Shown here one piece after another: positions 1 to 9,473 of a stretch of DNA of 64,000 bases. Both the position numbers and the translations under genes were made by a program. This DNA comes from Georgenia soli. Lineage in GTDB: Bacteria; Actinomycetota; Actinomycetes; Actinomycetales; Actinomycetaceae. The first letter of the stretch is position 1. Every line of letters starts with the position of its first letter. The stretch lies in the NCBI RefSeq assembly GCF_002563695.1, contig NZ_PDJI01000004.1:2976001-3040000 (forward strand), written 5' to 3'. The notes below the pieces were generated by a model. The model saw only the letters and a program-made list of their open reading frames with translations. It had not been told where the DNA came from and did not search any database.

Positions 1-330
1 GACCGCGGCGGCCAGCAGCCAGACGGTGAGCCACCCGGCGGCGGCTGCCGCGCCGAGCCCCCAGCGGGGCCGCCGCGGGTCGAGCAGCTCGCTGTACTCG
101 GCGGCCAGCCGTCGGGCCGGGCCGAGCGACCGGATCGCCTCGTGCATGGAGGTGTCCGCGGCGGCGGCGTCGAGGTCGCCGCGCAGCTGCTCGACGAGGG
201 CCCGGCGCTGCGCCGACGGGTAGTCGTCGTCCAGCCACAGCACGAGCGCGAGCAGGTACCGCTCGCGGCGGAGCCGGTCGCGCAGACCTGGACGGGGCAC
301 GGCCGGGGCGGCCGGGGTGGGTGCGGTCAT
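1..330 (-). CDS. PadR-partner membrane protein, N-terminal part (runs off left edge)
   Basis: The gene is read on the minus strand from ATG at 330 and continues past base 1, so only about 110 N-terminal residues are visible. It begins MTAPTPAAPAVPRPGLRDRL and has a charged helical region typical of the small domain next to PadR regulators (HAAS/DUF1700-like), containing RYLLALVLWLDDDYPS and QLRGDLDAAAADTSMHEA. A hydrophobic segment (AAAAGWLTVWLLAAAV) then looks like the first membrane helix. Its ATG overlaps the stop of the upstream padR gene in an ATGA arrangement, which implies translational coupling and a shared regulatory role. Family placement is by layout and composition; the C-terminal part is not in view. 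Confidence 0.65.
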   Translation of the reverse strand, partial: MTAPTPAAPAVPRPGLRDRLRRERYLLALVLWLDDDYPSAQRRALVEQLRGDLDAAAADTSMHEAIRSLGPARRLAAEYSELLDPRRPRWGLGAAAAAGWLTVWLLAAAV

Positions 331-704
331 GGTCGTGCCTCCGGGGCGGGTCGGGCCCGGCGCGGGCCGGGGGTCAGGACGACGGCGACGACGTCGCCGA
401 GCTGCTGCCAGCTGCGTCGCTGGACGCTGAGGTGAGTGAGGCCGGCGTCGGTGGGGGTGTAGTACTTCCGCGCCGGCCCCTGCGCGGAAGGCACGAGGTA
501 GGAGGCCAGGTGGCCGTCGCGCTCGAGCCGTGTCAGCACGGGGTACACCGACCCCGTCGAGACGTCGGTCAGGCCCGAGTCCCGCAGCCGTGTCACGAGC
601 TCGTAGCCGTAGGAGTCCTGCTCACGGAGCAGGGCGAGCACCAGCATGGGCAGGACGCCCTTGAGGAGCTGGGGGTCCCGGGTGGCCGGGGGGCGTTCTG
701 CCAT
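327..704 (-). CDS. PadR family transcriptional regulator
   Basis: A 125-residue winged-helix repressor. The PadR domain covers about residues 13-95: LLKGVLPMLVLALLREQDSY, then GYELVTRLRDSG, then the recognition and wing region TGSVYPVLTRLERDGHL and the wing-strand sequence RKYYTPTDAG. Proteins of this family usually repress their own operon with a neighbouring membrane protein or efflux system. Here the next gene on the same strand starts inside its stop codon. The ATG at 704 is the only good start. An imperfect GATAC/GTATC-type palindrome lies 18-30 bp upstream and could be its own operator. The effector cannot be read from sequence. Confidence 0.9.
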   Translation of the reverse strand: MAERPPATRDPQLLKGVLPMLVLALLREQDSYGYELVTRLRDSGLTDVSTGSVYPVLTRLERDGHLASYLVPSAQGPARKYYTPTDAGLTHLSVQRRSWQQLGDVVAVVLTPGPRRARPAPEARP

Positions 705-721
705 GGACGCAGGCTATAGGC

Positions 722-734
722 GCTACTCGGTATC
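722..734. promoter_or_regulatory. Candidate PadR autoregulatory operator
   Basis: GCTAC-TCG-GTATC is an imperfect inverted repeat (GATAC-CGA-GTAGC on the minus strand, one mismatch in the arms) just upstream of the padR start. The surrounding 710-750 stretch is AT-richer than its neighbours and includes a possible minus-strand -10 (CTATAG-like, 713-718). PadR proteins bind short palindromes in this position. The assignment rests on position and symmetry only. Confidence 0.35.
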
Positions 735-796
735 AGCAAATAGCAGGTGTCGGCGAGTACAGAGATGCGGTGCCGGGCCGGGCTCCCGTACACCCT

Positions 797-920
797 GGCG
801 TCGAGTCCGGACCGCGCTGGCGTCGAGCCCGACCGCCCCGGCGTCGAGTCCTGAGCGCCCGGCGTCGAGCCCGACCGCCCGGCGTCGAGCCCGACCGCCC
901 GGCGTCGCGTGCGGAGCGCG
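797..920. repeat. Intergenic tandem repeat, 20-22 bp period, six copies
   Basis: The core GGCGTCGAG (last copy GGCGTCGCG) recurs at 797, 819, 840, 861, 881 and 901. The best copies read GGCGTCGAGCCCGACCGCCC. The array fills most of the gap between the padR promoter and the 3' end of the GCS2 ligase gene. The period changes from 22 to 20 bp and is not a multiple of three, so it is unlikely to be coding. I infer slipped-strand growth, not a defined regulatory array. Confidence 0.75.
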
Positions 921-949
921 CGGAGGTGGTGCTGCTCCGCCGACCGGCC

Positions 950-2080
950 TCAGAGAGGGCGGCCGGCGCGCATCTCTTCGATGAGCGAGGTGACGACGGC
1001 ATCGAGGTCGGCACCCTGGGCGACGCGGAGCTGACGCTGGTAGGAGGCGCCGTCGTCGAGGATCTTCCCGACCAGGGCGAGGTCCTCGGCGCAGCCGAGG
1101 CGCTCCGCCACCGGCTCCAGCTCGACGAGCATGGCCGCCACGGTGTCGGTGACGAGCTCCTCGTCCCCCGAGCCGTCCCGGATGAGGATCGCGTCCATGC
1201 CGTACCGGGCGGAGCGCCACTTGTTCTCCACCACGAACCACCGGGGAGCGGTGGGCAGCTGCTCGCCACGGTCGAGCATGTCGGAGTAGTGCTCCACCAG
1301 GCAGTGCGTCAGGGCCGAGGTGGCGCGCAGCTCCTGCATGTTGGTCGCGGCGTCGCACACCCGGACCTCGATCGTCCCCAGGGAGGGGGAGGGGCGGATG
1401 TCCCACCGCAGCTCGGAGAAGGTGTCGATGACGCCGGTGCGCGTCATGTCGTCGACGTAGCTCTCGAGGTCCTCCCAGCGGTCGAACTGGTAGGGCACGC
1501 CGGCGGTGGGCAGCTGCTGGAACATCATGGCGCGGTTGGACGCGTAACCGGTGTTCTCACCGCCCCAGAACGGCGAGGAGGCGGACAGCGACTGCAGGTG
1601 CGCGAACCGCGTGAGCAGGGCCTGCATGATGGGCAGCACCTTGGAGCGGTCCTCGATGCCGACGTGCACGTGCACGCCGTACAGCAGCATCTGCCGGCCC
1701 CACCAGCGGGTGCGGTCGATCAGGGTGGCGTAGCGCTCGCGGTTGGTCACGCGCTGGTACGCGGGGCGCGCGAACGGGTGGGAGCCGGCGCTGGCGAGCT
1801 CGATACGGAGGGGATCGGTCACGGCGCGCAGGTCGTCGATCGCGCGCTGCAGGTCCGCCGCCGCCCCGCCGACCGTGCGGCACACGCCGGAGACCACCTC
1901 GACGGTGTTGACCAGGAGCTCGGGGTGGACGTGGGGATGCGGCCGGCCCTCCGGTCCGGCGACCCCCGCCAGGACCGTCTCGGCGGCCTGGCGCAGATCG
2001 CCCGAGTCGGCGTCGAGCAGCTGCAGCTCCCACTCGATGCCGACCGAGGACCGCCCGGACGGGGCGAAGGGAAGGTTCAC
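950..2080 (-). CDS. Carboxylate-amine ligase / glutamate-cysteine ligase (GCS2 family)
   Basis: A 376-residue member of the GCS2/YbdK family, which makes ATP-dependent gamma-glutamyl or similar amide bonds. The N-terminus has the family hallmark SSVGIEWELQLLDADSGDL (residues about 10-28) with the catalytic-site GIEWE. Later come a GVHVHVGIED segment with the paired histidines near the metal and ATP site, and PSLGTIEVRVCDAATN. Length matches the family (about 370). The start is GTG at 2080. In actinobacteria such genes are often labelled glutamate-cysteine ligase, but the true substrate of this subgroup is uncertain. It is transcribed divergently from the alcohol dehydrogenase across a 247-bp gap in which I see no other gene. 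Confidence 0.85.
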   Translation of the reverse strand: MNLPFAPSGRSSVGIEWELQLLDADSGDLRQAAETVLAGVAGPEGRPHPHVHPELLVNTVEVVSGVCRTVGGAAADLQRAIDDLRAVTDPLRIELASAGSHPFARPAYQRVTNRERYATLIDRTRWWGRQMLLYGVHVHVGIEDRSKVLPIMQALLTRFAHLQSLSASSPFWGGENTGYASNRAMMFQQLPTAGVPYQFDRWEDLESYVDDMTRTGVIDTFSELRWDIRPSPSLGTIEVRVCDAATNMQELRATSALTHCLVEHYSDMLDRGEQLPTAPRWFVVENKWRSARYGMDAILIRDGSGDEELVTDTVAAMLVELEPVAERLGCAEDLALVGKILDDGASYQRQLRVAQGADLDAVVTSLIEEMRAGRPL

Positions 2081-2327
2081 GCCTCAGAGTCTGCCGCCGC
2101 GGCCGGGGCCGCGCGAACCTGCTCGTGGCGGGCGCTCGTGGGGGCCGTGGGCGAGCGTCCGTGGGACGGCGAGATCCGGCTCGCGAAGGGAGCCGAAAGG
2201 GCTTGCAGGCCCGGGTGACGAGGGGGACCGTGGTCCCACGCGACGGCGCGATCGTCGCGGCACGGTGGACCTGGCGCGAACCGCGCCGCCGGCCCGACGG
2301 GCCGGGACCGACGACAAGGAGGTTGTC

Positions 2328-3383
2328 ATGAGGGCGCTCGTCTATCACGGCCCCGGGAAGAAGTCCTGGGACGAGGTCCCGGACCCGAAGATCATCGATC
2401 CGACCGACATCATCGTGAAGGTCGACACCACCACCATCTGCGGCACCGACCTGCACATCCTCAAGGGGGACGTCCCCGCGGTGACCGACGGCCGCATCCT
2501 CGGCCACGAGGGTGTCGGGACCGTGACCGAGGTCGGCGACGCGGTCTCCACCGTCGCGGTCGGCGACCGCGTCATCATCTCCTGCATCAGCGCGTGCGGC
2601 TCCTGCTCGTACTGCCACCAGGGGCTGTACGCCCACTGCCTCGCCGAGGAGGGCGCGTCCGGGATCGGCTGGATCTTCGGGCACCTCATCGACGGCACCC
2701 AGGCGGAGTACGTCCGCGTCCCGTTCGCCGACAACTCCGTCTACAAGGTTCCCGAGGGCGTCAGCGACGAGGCCGCCGTCATGCTGTCCGACATCCTGCC
2801 GACCGGCTTCGAGATCGGCGTGCGCTACGGGCGCGTGAAGCCGGGCGACGTCGTCGCCGTCATCGGGGCCGGTCCTGTCGGCCTCGCCGCCATGATGACG
2901 GCCGGCCTCTACGGGGCGGCGCGGATCATCGCCGTCGACCTCGACGACAACCGGCTCGACCAGGCGAAGGGCTTCGGCGCCACGGACAGCGTCAACAGCG
3001 GCGACGCCGACTGGGTCGAGAAGGTCATGGGCATGACGGACGGCCTGGGCGTCGACGTCGCGATCGAGGCGGTCGGCATCCCCGCGACCTTCGAGGCCTG
3101 CACGAAGATCGTCCGGCCGGGCGGCACCATCGCCAACGTCGGCGTGCACGGCAAGGGGGTGGAGCTGCCCCTGGACGAGATGTGGATCAAGGACATCGCC
3201 ATCACGATGGGCCTGGTCAGCACCTCGACGACGTCGATGCTCCTCAAGCTCGTCGCCCAGCACAAGCTCGCGGCGGAGAACTTCGCGACGCACCGCTTCA
3301 CCTTCGACCAGATGCTCGAGGCCTACGACACGTTCTCCAAGGCCGCCGAGTCCAAGGCGCTGAAGGTCGTCATCTCCGGCTGA
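2328..3383 (+). CDS. Zinc-dependent alcohol dehydrogenase (medium-chain)
   Basis: A 351-residue MDR-family dehydrogenase. The catalytic zinc site is visible as CGTDLHILKGDVP (Cys about 37) and GHEGVGTVTEVG (His-Glu). The structural zinc lobe is CGSCSYCHQGLYAHC with four cysteines. The Rossmann fingerprint is GAGPVGLAAMM, followed by an Asp-ending strand (IAVDLDDNR) typical of NAD rather than NADP binding. The ATG at 2328 is preceded by an excellent ribosome site, AAGGAGG at 2315-2321. The gene stands alone and ends at a strong hairpin. It probably interconverts an alcohol and aldehyde in fermentation; the exact substrate is not readable. Confidence 0.92.
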   Translation: MRALVYHGPGKKSWDEVPDPKIIDPTDIIVKVDTTTICGTDLHILKGDVPAVTDGRILGHEGVGTVTEVGDAVSTVAVGDRVIISCISACGSCSYCHQGLYAHCLAEEGASGIGWIFGHLIDGTQAEYVRVPFADNSVYKVPEGVSDEAAVMLSDILPTGFEIGVRYGRVKPGDVVAVIGAGPVGLAAMMTAGLYGAARIIAVDLDDNRLDQAKGFGATDSVNSGDADWVEKVMGMTDGLGVDVAIEAVGIPATFEACTKIVRPGGTIANVGVHGKGVELPLDEMWIKDIAITMGLVSTSTTSMLLKLVAQHKLAAENFATHRFTFDQMLEAYDTFSKAAESKALKVVISG

Positions 3384-3413
3384 CGCGGCGTGCCGGGGCG
3401 GGACCTGGCGCGG

Positions 3414-3460
3414 CGAGACTGCTGATCCGGTCGCACTGCACGACCGGATCGGCAGTCTCG
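3414..3460. terminator. 20-bp-stem hairpin between convergent genes
   Basis: Arms 3414-3433 and 3441-3460 are complementary over 20 bp with one mismatch, around a 7-nt loop (CACTGCA). It lies 30 bp after the alcohol dehydrogenase stop and 28 bp past the end of the convergent methyltransferase gene, so it can serve both strands. There is no T-run, as is common in high-GC actinobacteria. Confidence 0.8.
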
Positions 3461-3488
3461 AGCGGCCGGCGGGTGCGGTCCTGCGCCG

Positions 3489-4709
3489 CTACACCCGCTC
3501 GACGACGACGACGCTCTGGCGGCCGCCCAGCCGCGTCAGCACCACGGTCGCGGCCGCGGACCCCTTCAGGGAGAGCTGGCGGCGCAGCTGCTCCGGCTCG
3601 ACGGCGGTGCCGCGCTTCTTGATCTCGACCCGCCCGACGTCCCGCTCGCGCAGGTAGGCGCGCAGCCGCTTGAGGCTGAAGACGAAGTGGTCCTGGACCC
3701 GGTAGGCCCGGGCGAACGGCGTGGGGGTCAGGGTGTCGCCCGTCAGGTACGCGATGTCCTCGCTCACCACGCCGGCGTCGAGGTCCTCCGCCACGCGGGC
3801 CACCAGCCCGGCCCGGATGACCGCGCCGTCGGGCTCGTAGAGGTACTCGCCGACCTCACGGACGACGGCGGAGCGCGCGGGCGCGTCGGGCGCCCCGGCC
3901 GGCGTGCCGCGCACCTGCTCGCTCTCGGTGAGCACGTGCGCGTCGTCCCCGGCGAGCACCAGGGCCGAGCGCCCCGGGCCCTCGGGTGCCAGGGGGCCGA
4001 ACCAGAGGCCGGCCTCCACGACGTCGCCGTCCACGCTCACCCACTGGGCGTGGGCGTCCCCGGGCAGGAAGGAGTAGGGGATCCCCGGTGCGACCTTCAT
4101 CCCGAGGGCCGGCACGTCGGCGCGGAGCGCCAGCACCGCGTCCAGCGGCGGGGTGTAGGCGCCCGGGTCGAACACGCGCCGCCCGCCGCGCGTGCGCCGG
4201 GCCGGGTCCGCGAAGACCGCGTCGACCCCCTCGGCGGCGAGGTCCAGGGTCATGGCGTCGGCGTGACGGACCGTGGCGGAGGGGAAGAAGCGCAGGTTCA
4301 CGGTGGCGAGGGCCGCCGTCGCCTCGTCGGCCTCGACCGCGAGGACCGGGACCCCGAGCGCCGAGAGCGCCATGGCGTCCCCGCCCAGGCCGCAGCCGAG
4401 GTCGGCGACCAGGGTGGCTCCGGCGTCGGCGTAGCGGCGCGCGTGGTGCGCGGCGACGCTGAGCCGGGTGGCCTGCTCCAGGCCGGCGGGGGTGAAGAGC
4501 ATGCCGGCGGCGAAGTCGCCGAACTTGCCCACCGCCCTGGCGCGCAGTCGTGACTGCGTCAGTGCCGCGGCCACGAGGTCAGGGTCCATCCCCCGCTCGT
4601 GCAGACCGGTGGAGATCCGCAGCGCGGCCTCCTCCGAGTAGGGCGGGAGCTGCGAGAGCAGGGCCCAGCCCTCCGGCGCGAGGAGCTTGGTCAGGGAGCG
4701 TTCGTCCAC
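3489..4709 (-). CDS. THUMP-like class I SAM-dependent methyltransferase
   Basis: About 406 residues. It has a SAM-binding motif I (VADLGCGLGGDAMALSALG), an acidic motif II (VLAVEADEATAAL), and DAVFADPARRTRGGRRVFDP in the position of the catalytic D/N-P-x-x/R segment. The C-terminal THUMP-like domain covers the last 80 or so residues (VEIKKRGTAV and QLRRQLSLKGS). It probably modifies an RNA or nucleic-acid substrate, unproven. The reading frame is open to a GTG at 4757, but that codon lies inside the CIRCE element of the divergent groES promoter. I therefore prefer the GTG at 4709, which gives MDERSLTKLLAPEG. It is convergent with the dehydrogenase gene. Confidence 0.82.
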   Translation of the reverse strand: MDERSLTKLLAPEGWALLSQLPPYSEEAALRISTGLHERGMDPDLVAAALTQSRLRARAVGKFGDFAAGMLFTPAGLEQATRLSVAAHHARRYADAGATLVADLGCGLGGDAMALSALGVPVLAVEADEATAALATVNLRFFPSATVRHADAMTLDLAAEGVDAVFADPARRTRGGRRVFDPGAYTPPLDAVLALRADVPALGMKVAPGIPYSFLPGDAHAQWVSVDGDVVEAGLWFGPLAPEGPGRSALVLAGDDAHVLTESEQVRGTPAGAPDAPARSAVVREVGEYLYEPDGAVIRAGLVARVAEDLDAGVVSEDIAYLTGDTLTPTPFARAYRVQDHFVFSLKRLRAYLRERDVGRVEIKKRGTAVEPEQLRRQLSLKGSAAATVVLTRLGGRQSVVVVERV

Positions 4710-4746
4710 CGCTCGATACTGCCAGTCCCCGCGTCGTCCGCCGCCA

Positions 4747-4773
4747 TTGGCACTCACCTTGACCGAGTGCTAA
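4747..4773. promoter_or_regulatory. CIRCE operator (HrcA binding site)
   Basis: TTGGCACTC, a 9-nt spacer, then GAGTGCTAA matches the classical CIRCE inverted repeat (TTAGCACTC-N9-GAGTGCTAA) with a single change in the left arm. HrcA binds it and represses chaperonin genes until heat stress. It sits about 150 bp upstream of groES and overlaps the -35 box of its promoter. HrcA itself is not in the window. Confidence 0.96.
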
Positions 4774-4787
4774 CCGCCGCCTAGATT
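4759..4787 (+). promoter_or_regulatory. groES sigma-A promoter embedded in CIRCE
   Basis: TTGACC (4759-4764), a 17-nt spacer, and TAGATT (4782-4787) form a near-consensus housekeeping promoter. The -35 hexamer begins in the CIRCE spacer and the right CIRCE arm lies between the hexamers, so bound HrcA would exclude RNA polymerase. The predicted start near 4794 gives a leader of about 130 nt. Confidence 0.8.
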
Positions 4788-4923
4788 TGTGCCAGGCGCG
4801 ACCCTTCGGGGTCGCGGCGACGTTCACCGGAGACGACGCGTCCGGCCCCCGCGACGGCGGGCGCGGCGGCGAAGGTGACACAACCTTCATCCGTCCAACT
4901 CTCACGCGAAGGGGAGGTCCGCA

Positions 4924-5220
4924 GTGTCGGTCTCCATCAAGCCGCTCGAGGACCGTATCGTCGTTCAGACCCTCGAGGCCGAGCAGACCACGGCTTCTGG
5001 TCTCGTCATCCCGGACACCGCCAAGGAGAAGCCCCAGGAGGGCACCGTCCTGGCGATCGGCCCGGGCCGCGTCGACGACAACGGCAACCGCGTCCCGCTG
5101 GACGTCGCCGTCGGCGACGTCGTCATCTACAGCAAGTACGGCGGTACCGAGGTGAAGTACGCCGGCGAGGAGTACCTCATCCTCTCCGCGCGCGACATCC
5201 TCGCGGTCGTCGAGAAGTGA
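4924..5220 (+). CDS. groES: Co-chaperonin GroES
   Basis: A 98-residue cytoplasmic chaperonin cap. It begins [20 protein letters not shown], typical of the family. The mobile loop region is [20 protein letters not shown] with the hydrophobic GLVIPD that contacts GroEL, and it ends [15 protein letters not shown]. Length is normal. The start is GTG at 4924, behind GAAGGGGAGGT at 4908-4918. It is monocistronic: a strong terminator follows 19 bp after the stop, and no groEL is present in the window, so its GroEL partner must be encoded elsewhere. Regulation by HrcA is clear from the CIRCE site. Confidence 0.98.
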   Translation: MSVSIKPLEDRIVVQTLEAEQTTASGLVIPDTAKEKPQEGTVLAIGPGRVDDNGNRVPLDVAVGDVVIYSKYGGTEVKYAGEEYLILSARDILAVVEK

Positions 5221-5238
5221 TCAGCCGCTAGCTGACGC

Positions 5239-5276
5239 ACGAAGCCCCGGTCTCCCTGAGGAGACCGGGGCTTCGT
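5239..5276 (+). terminator. groES terminator
   Basis: A perfect 17-bp stem (5239-5255 with 5260-5276) with a 4-nt loop (CTGA). It starts 19 bp after the groES stop and is followed by CGTGCT rather than a U-tract. Confidence 0.9.
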
Positions 5277-5366
5277 CGTGCTCGGAAGGCTCAGGCCGGG
5301 GCGCGTGCTCGCGCAGGTCGGAGCCGCGCGCCGAGGCCGTGCTCGGGAGCCTGGCTCCCGAGATGC

Positions 5367-5657
5367 TCAGGAGGCCTTGCGCACTGGGCGGGCGAGGATG
5401 GCCTGGCGCTCGTCCTCGCTGAGGCCGCCCCACACCCCGTAGGGCTCGCGCACGGCGAGGGAGTGCTCCCGGCACTGCTGGATCACGGGGCAGGTGGCGC
5501 AGATCGCCTTGGCCGCCTCGTCGCGGCGTCGGCGGGTGCCGCCACGCTCACCCTCCGGGTGGAAGAAGAGGTCCGGGTCGGCCTCGCGGCACGCCCCCTC
5601 GTACTGCCACTCCCACAGGTCCATCACGGGTCCGGGAAGCCTCGAGAGCTCAGCCAT
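5367..5657 (-). CDS. WhiB3/WhiD-like [4Fe-4S] transcriptional regulator
   Basis: A 96-residue WhiB-family protein. Four cluster-ligating cysteines are present: C23, C53, C56 and C62 (C-X29-C-X2-C-X5-C). They are followed by the G-[VI]-W-G-G turn (GVWGGLSEDER) and a basic tail. The N-terminal LPGPVMDLWEWQYEGACR and FFHPEGERG match the WhiB3/WhiD subgroup better than WhiB1 or WhiB2. Such proteins bind sigma factor region 4 and respond to oxygen, nitric oxide or redox state. The ATG at 5657 is chosen because the promoter at 5722-5751 would start transcription near 5714, downstream of the alternative upstream ATG at 5723. Confidence 0.92.
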   Translation of the reverse strand: MAELSRLPGPVMDLWEWQYEGACREADPDLFFHPEGERGGTRRRRDEAAKAICATCPVIQQCREHSLAVREPYGVWGGLSEDERQAILARPVRKAS

Positions 5658-5721
5658 GTCGCCTGTCCTTCCGTCGTCGGAAATCGATTCGAGAACCGTT
5701 GCTGTGAACAACGCTGTGAGC

Positions 5722-5751
5722 AACCTAGCAAGCGATGCACAACTTGTTCAA
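5722..5751 (-). promoter_or_regulatory. Promoter of the whiB gene
   Basis: On the minus strand TTGAAC (5751-5746), an 18-nt spacer and TAGGTT (5727-5722) resemble a housekeeping promoter. The 5680-5780 region is clearly AT-richer than its neighbours. It implies a leader of about 57 nt before the ATG at 5657. Confidence 0.6.
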
Positions 5752-5842
5752 GACCCTGCCGGAACTGATTCAGGAGTGAGTCGTCCATGACGCGCCGCGC
5801 GCCGGAGTGGCAGGGGACCTCCTACCGCGTCAAGATCGCTTC

Positions 5843-6883
5843 ATGAGGATGGAGCGCAGCGCCGGCCCGTCCGCGCCCGAGGACGCTGCGGACATCGGTG
5901 AGCGGGAGCGGTCGGGCACTCGCGGCGGCAGGCCCGACGGCGCCGGCCGCGCGCCGAAGCGGTCCCGCGCGCACGCGCCGGGCGGCGCCCCGCTGACCGT
6001 GGCCGCGGTGGCCGGCCGACTGGGTGTGGCCGCGTCGACCCTGCGCACCTGGGACCGGCGCTACGGGCTCGGGCCGTCGGCCCACGAGGCCGGGGCGCAC
6101 CGTCGTTACTCGCCGGACGACGTCGCCCGGCTCGAGCGGATGCGTCAGCTCACGCTCCAGGGTGTCGCTCCCGCGGACGCGGCGCGCGCCGCGGCGGCGT
6201 ACGACCCGGCCGACCCCACCGCGGCGCCCCCGCCGGAGGAGTCGGCCGGCGGGCGGCACCGCCCCGAGCCGCACGAGCGGGTCCTCGTCGACCCGCTCTC
6301 GCTCGCCGCCGCGGCGGTGGAGCCGGACCCGCCCCGCGTGCAGCGCATGTTCGACCAGGAGGTGGGGGAGAAGGGCATCGTGCGGGCCTGGACCACGCTG
6401 GCCAAGCCGGCGCTGTCGATGCTCGGGCAGCGGGACCGCTCCGACCGCCCGGGCGCCGACCCCGAGGCCGTGCTCGTCGGGGCGGTGCTCGCCGCCGTGC
6501 GCGACGTCGTCGCGAACGAGCCCTCGCCCGACGGGTCGACCGGGACCGCCCTGCTGTGCGCGAGCGAGGAGCGGCGCGTCCGGGCCCACGTGATCGGCGG
6601 CGGGCTCGCCGAGCGCGGGGTCAGGGCGCGGGTGCTGCGGGCGGAGCAGGTCCGTGGCGGGGACCAGGTGCTCCGCGCCGTGGAGGAGCGGCACGCTCGC
6701 GTGCTCGCGGTCCTCGGCAGCCCGGACGGCGCCGAGGAGCTCGTGCGCACCGTCTCCGAGCGCGGCGACGTCGACGTCTTCCTCCTCGGCTCCGACGCCC
6801 CGGAGCTGTGGCTGCCCAACGTGCACCGCGTGCGCACCCCGATGGCGGCCGTCGAGGAGATCGCTGCGGTGATGCACGGCTGA
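5843..6883 (+). CDS. MerR-type regulator with a cobalamin-domain-like C-terminus
   Basis: About 346 residues. After a disordered, charged N-terminus, a MerR helix-turn-helix covers about residues 50-120: LTVAAVAGRLGVAASTLRTW, DRRYGLGPSAHEAGAHRRYS, and DDVARLERMRQLTLQGV. The C-terminal 220 residues resemble the helical plus alpha/beta layout of CarH/LitR-type B12-binding regulators (VQRMFDQEVGEKGIVRAW, then alternating strands such as TALLCASEERRVRAHVIGGG and VDVFLLGSD). The B12-ligand signature D-x-H-x-x-G is not seen. I infer a degenerate sensor domain whose ligand, if any, is unknown. ATG 5843 is preferred to GTG 5807, which lacks a ribosome site. Confidence 0.75.
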   Translation: MRMERSAGPSAPEDAADIGERERSGTRGGRPDGAGRAPKRSRAHAPGGAPLTVAAVAGRLGVAASTLRTWDRRYGLGPSAHEAGAHRRYSPDDVARLERMRQLTLQGVAPADAARAAAAYDPADPTAAPPPEESAGGRHRPEPHERVLVDPLSLAAAAVEPDPPRVQRMFDQEVGEKGIVRAWTTLAKPALSMLGQRDRSDRPGADPEAVLVGAVLAAVRDVVANEPSPDGSTGTALLCASEERRVRAHVIGGGLAERGVRARVLRAEQVRGGDQVLRAVEERHARVLAVLGSPDGAEELVRTVSERGDVDVFLLGSDAPELWLPNVHRVRTPMAAVEEIAAVMHG

Positions 6884-6948
6884 CGCGCCGGGATGTGGGA
6901 CGTGCCACGACCCGGGGGAGGCCCCTGCCCACCCCGGCCGCGCGCACG

Positions 6949-9266
<2,318 letters not shown>

Positions 9267-9473
9267 GAAACCTCCCTGGCTGCGCAGCACTCTGCCAGGC
9301 GCCGCCCACATCGCCGAGGACCTGGCCGCGTGGTCGGGCCTGCCTGGGTCGCCCGAGCCGGCCGGCTGAGTCCTCCGGTGACCGGGCTCCAGGCCCCGGC
9401 GACCCACGCAGGGAGCCAGGCCCCGTCGTCGTGTGGTCGAATGCCTCAGGGCACGCCGCAGGGAGGGAAGCAC

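Noticed and set aside
4710..4757. N-terminal extension of the methyltransferase to GTG 4757
   Set aside because: The start codon would lie within the CIRCE element; the shorter GTG 4709 start agrees with the domain boundary.
5658..5723. Upstream ATG (5723) for the WhiB-like protein
   Set aside because: It lies upstream of the start site predicted from the TTGAAC/TAGGTT promoter, and the extra residues are not WhiB-like.
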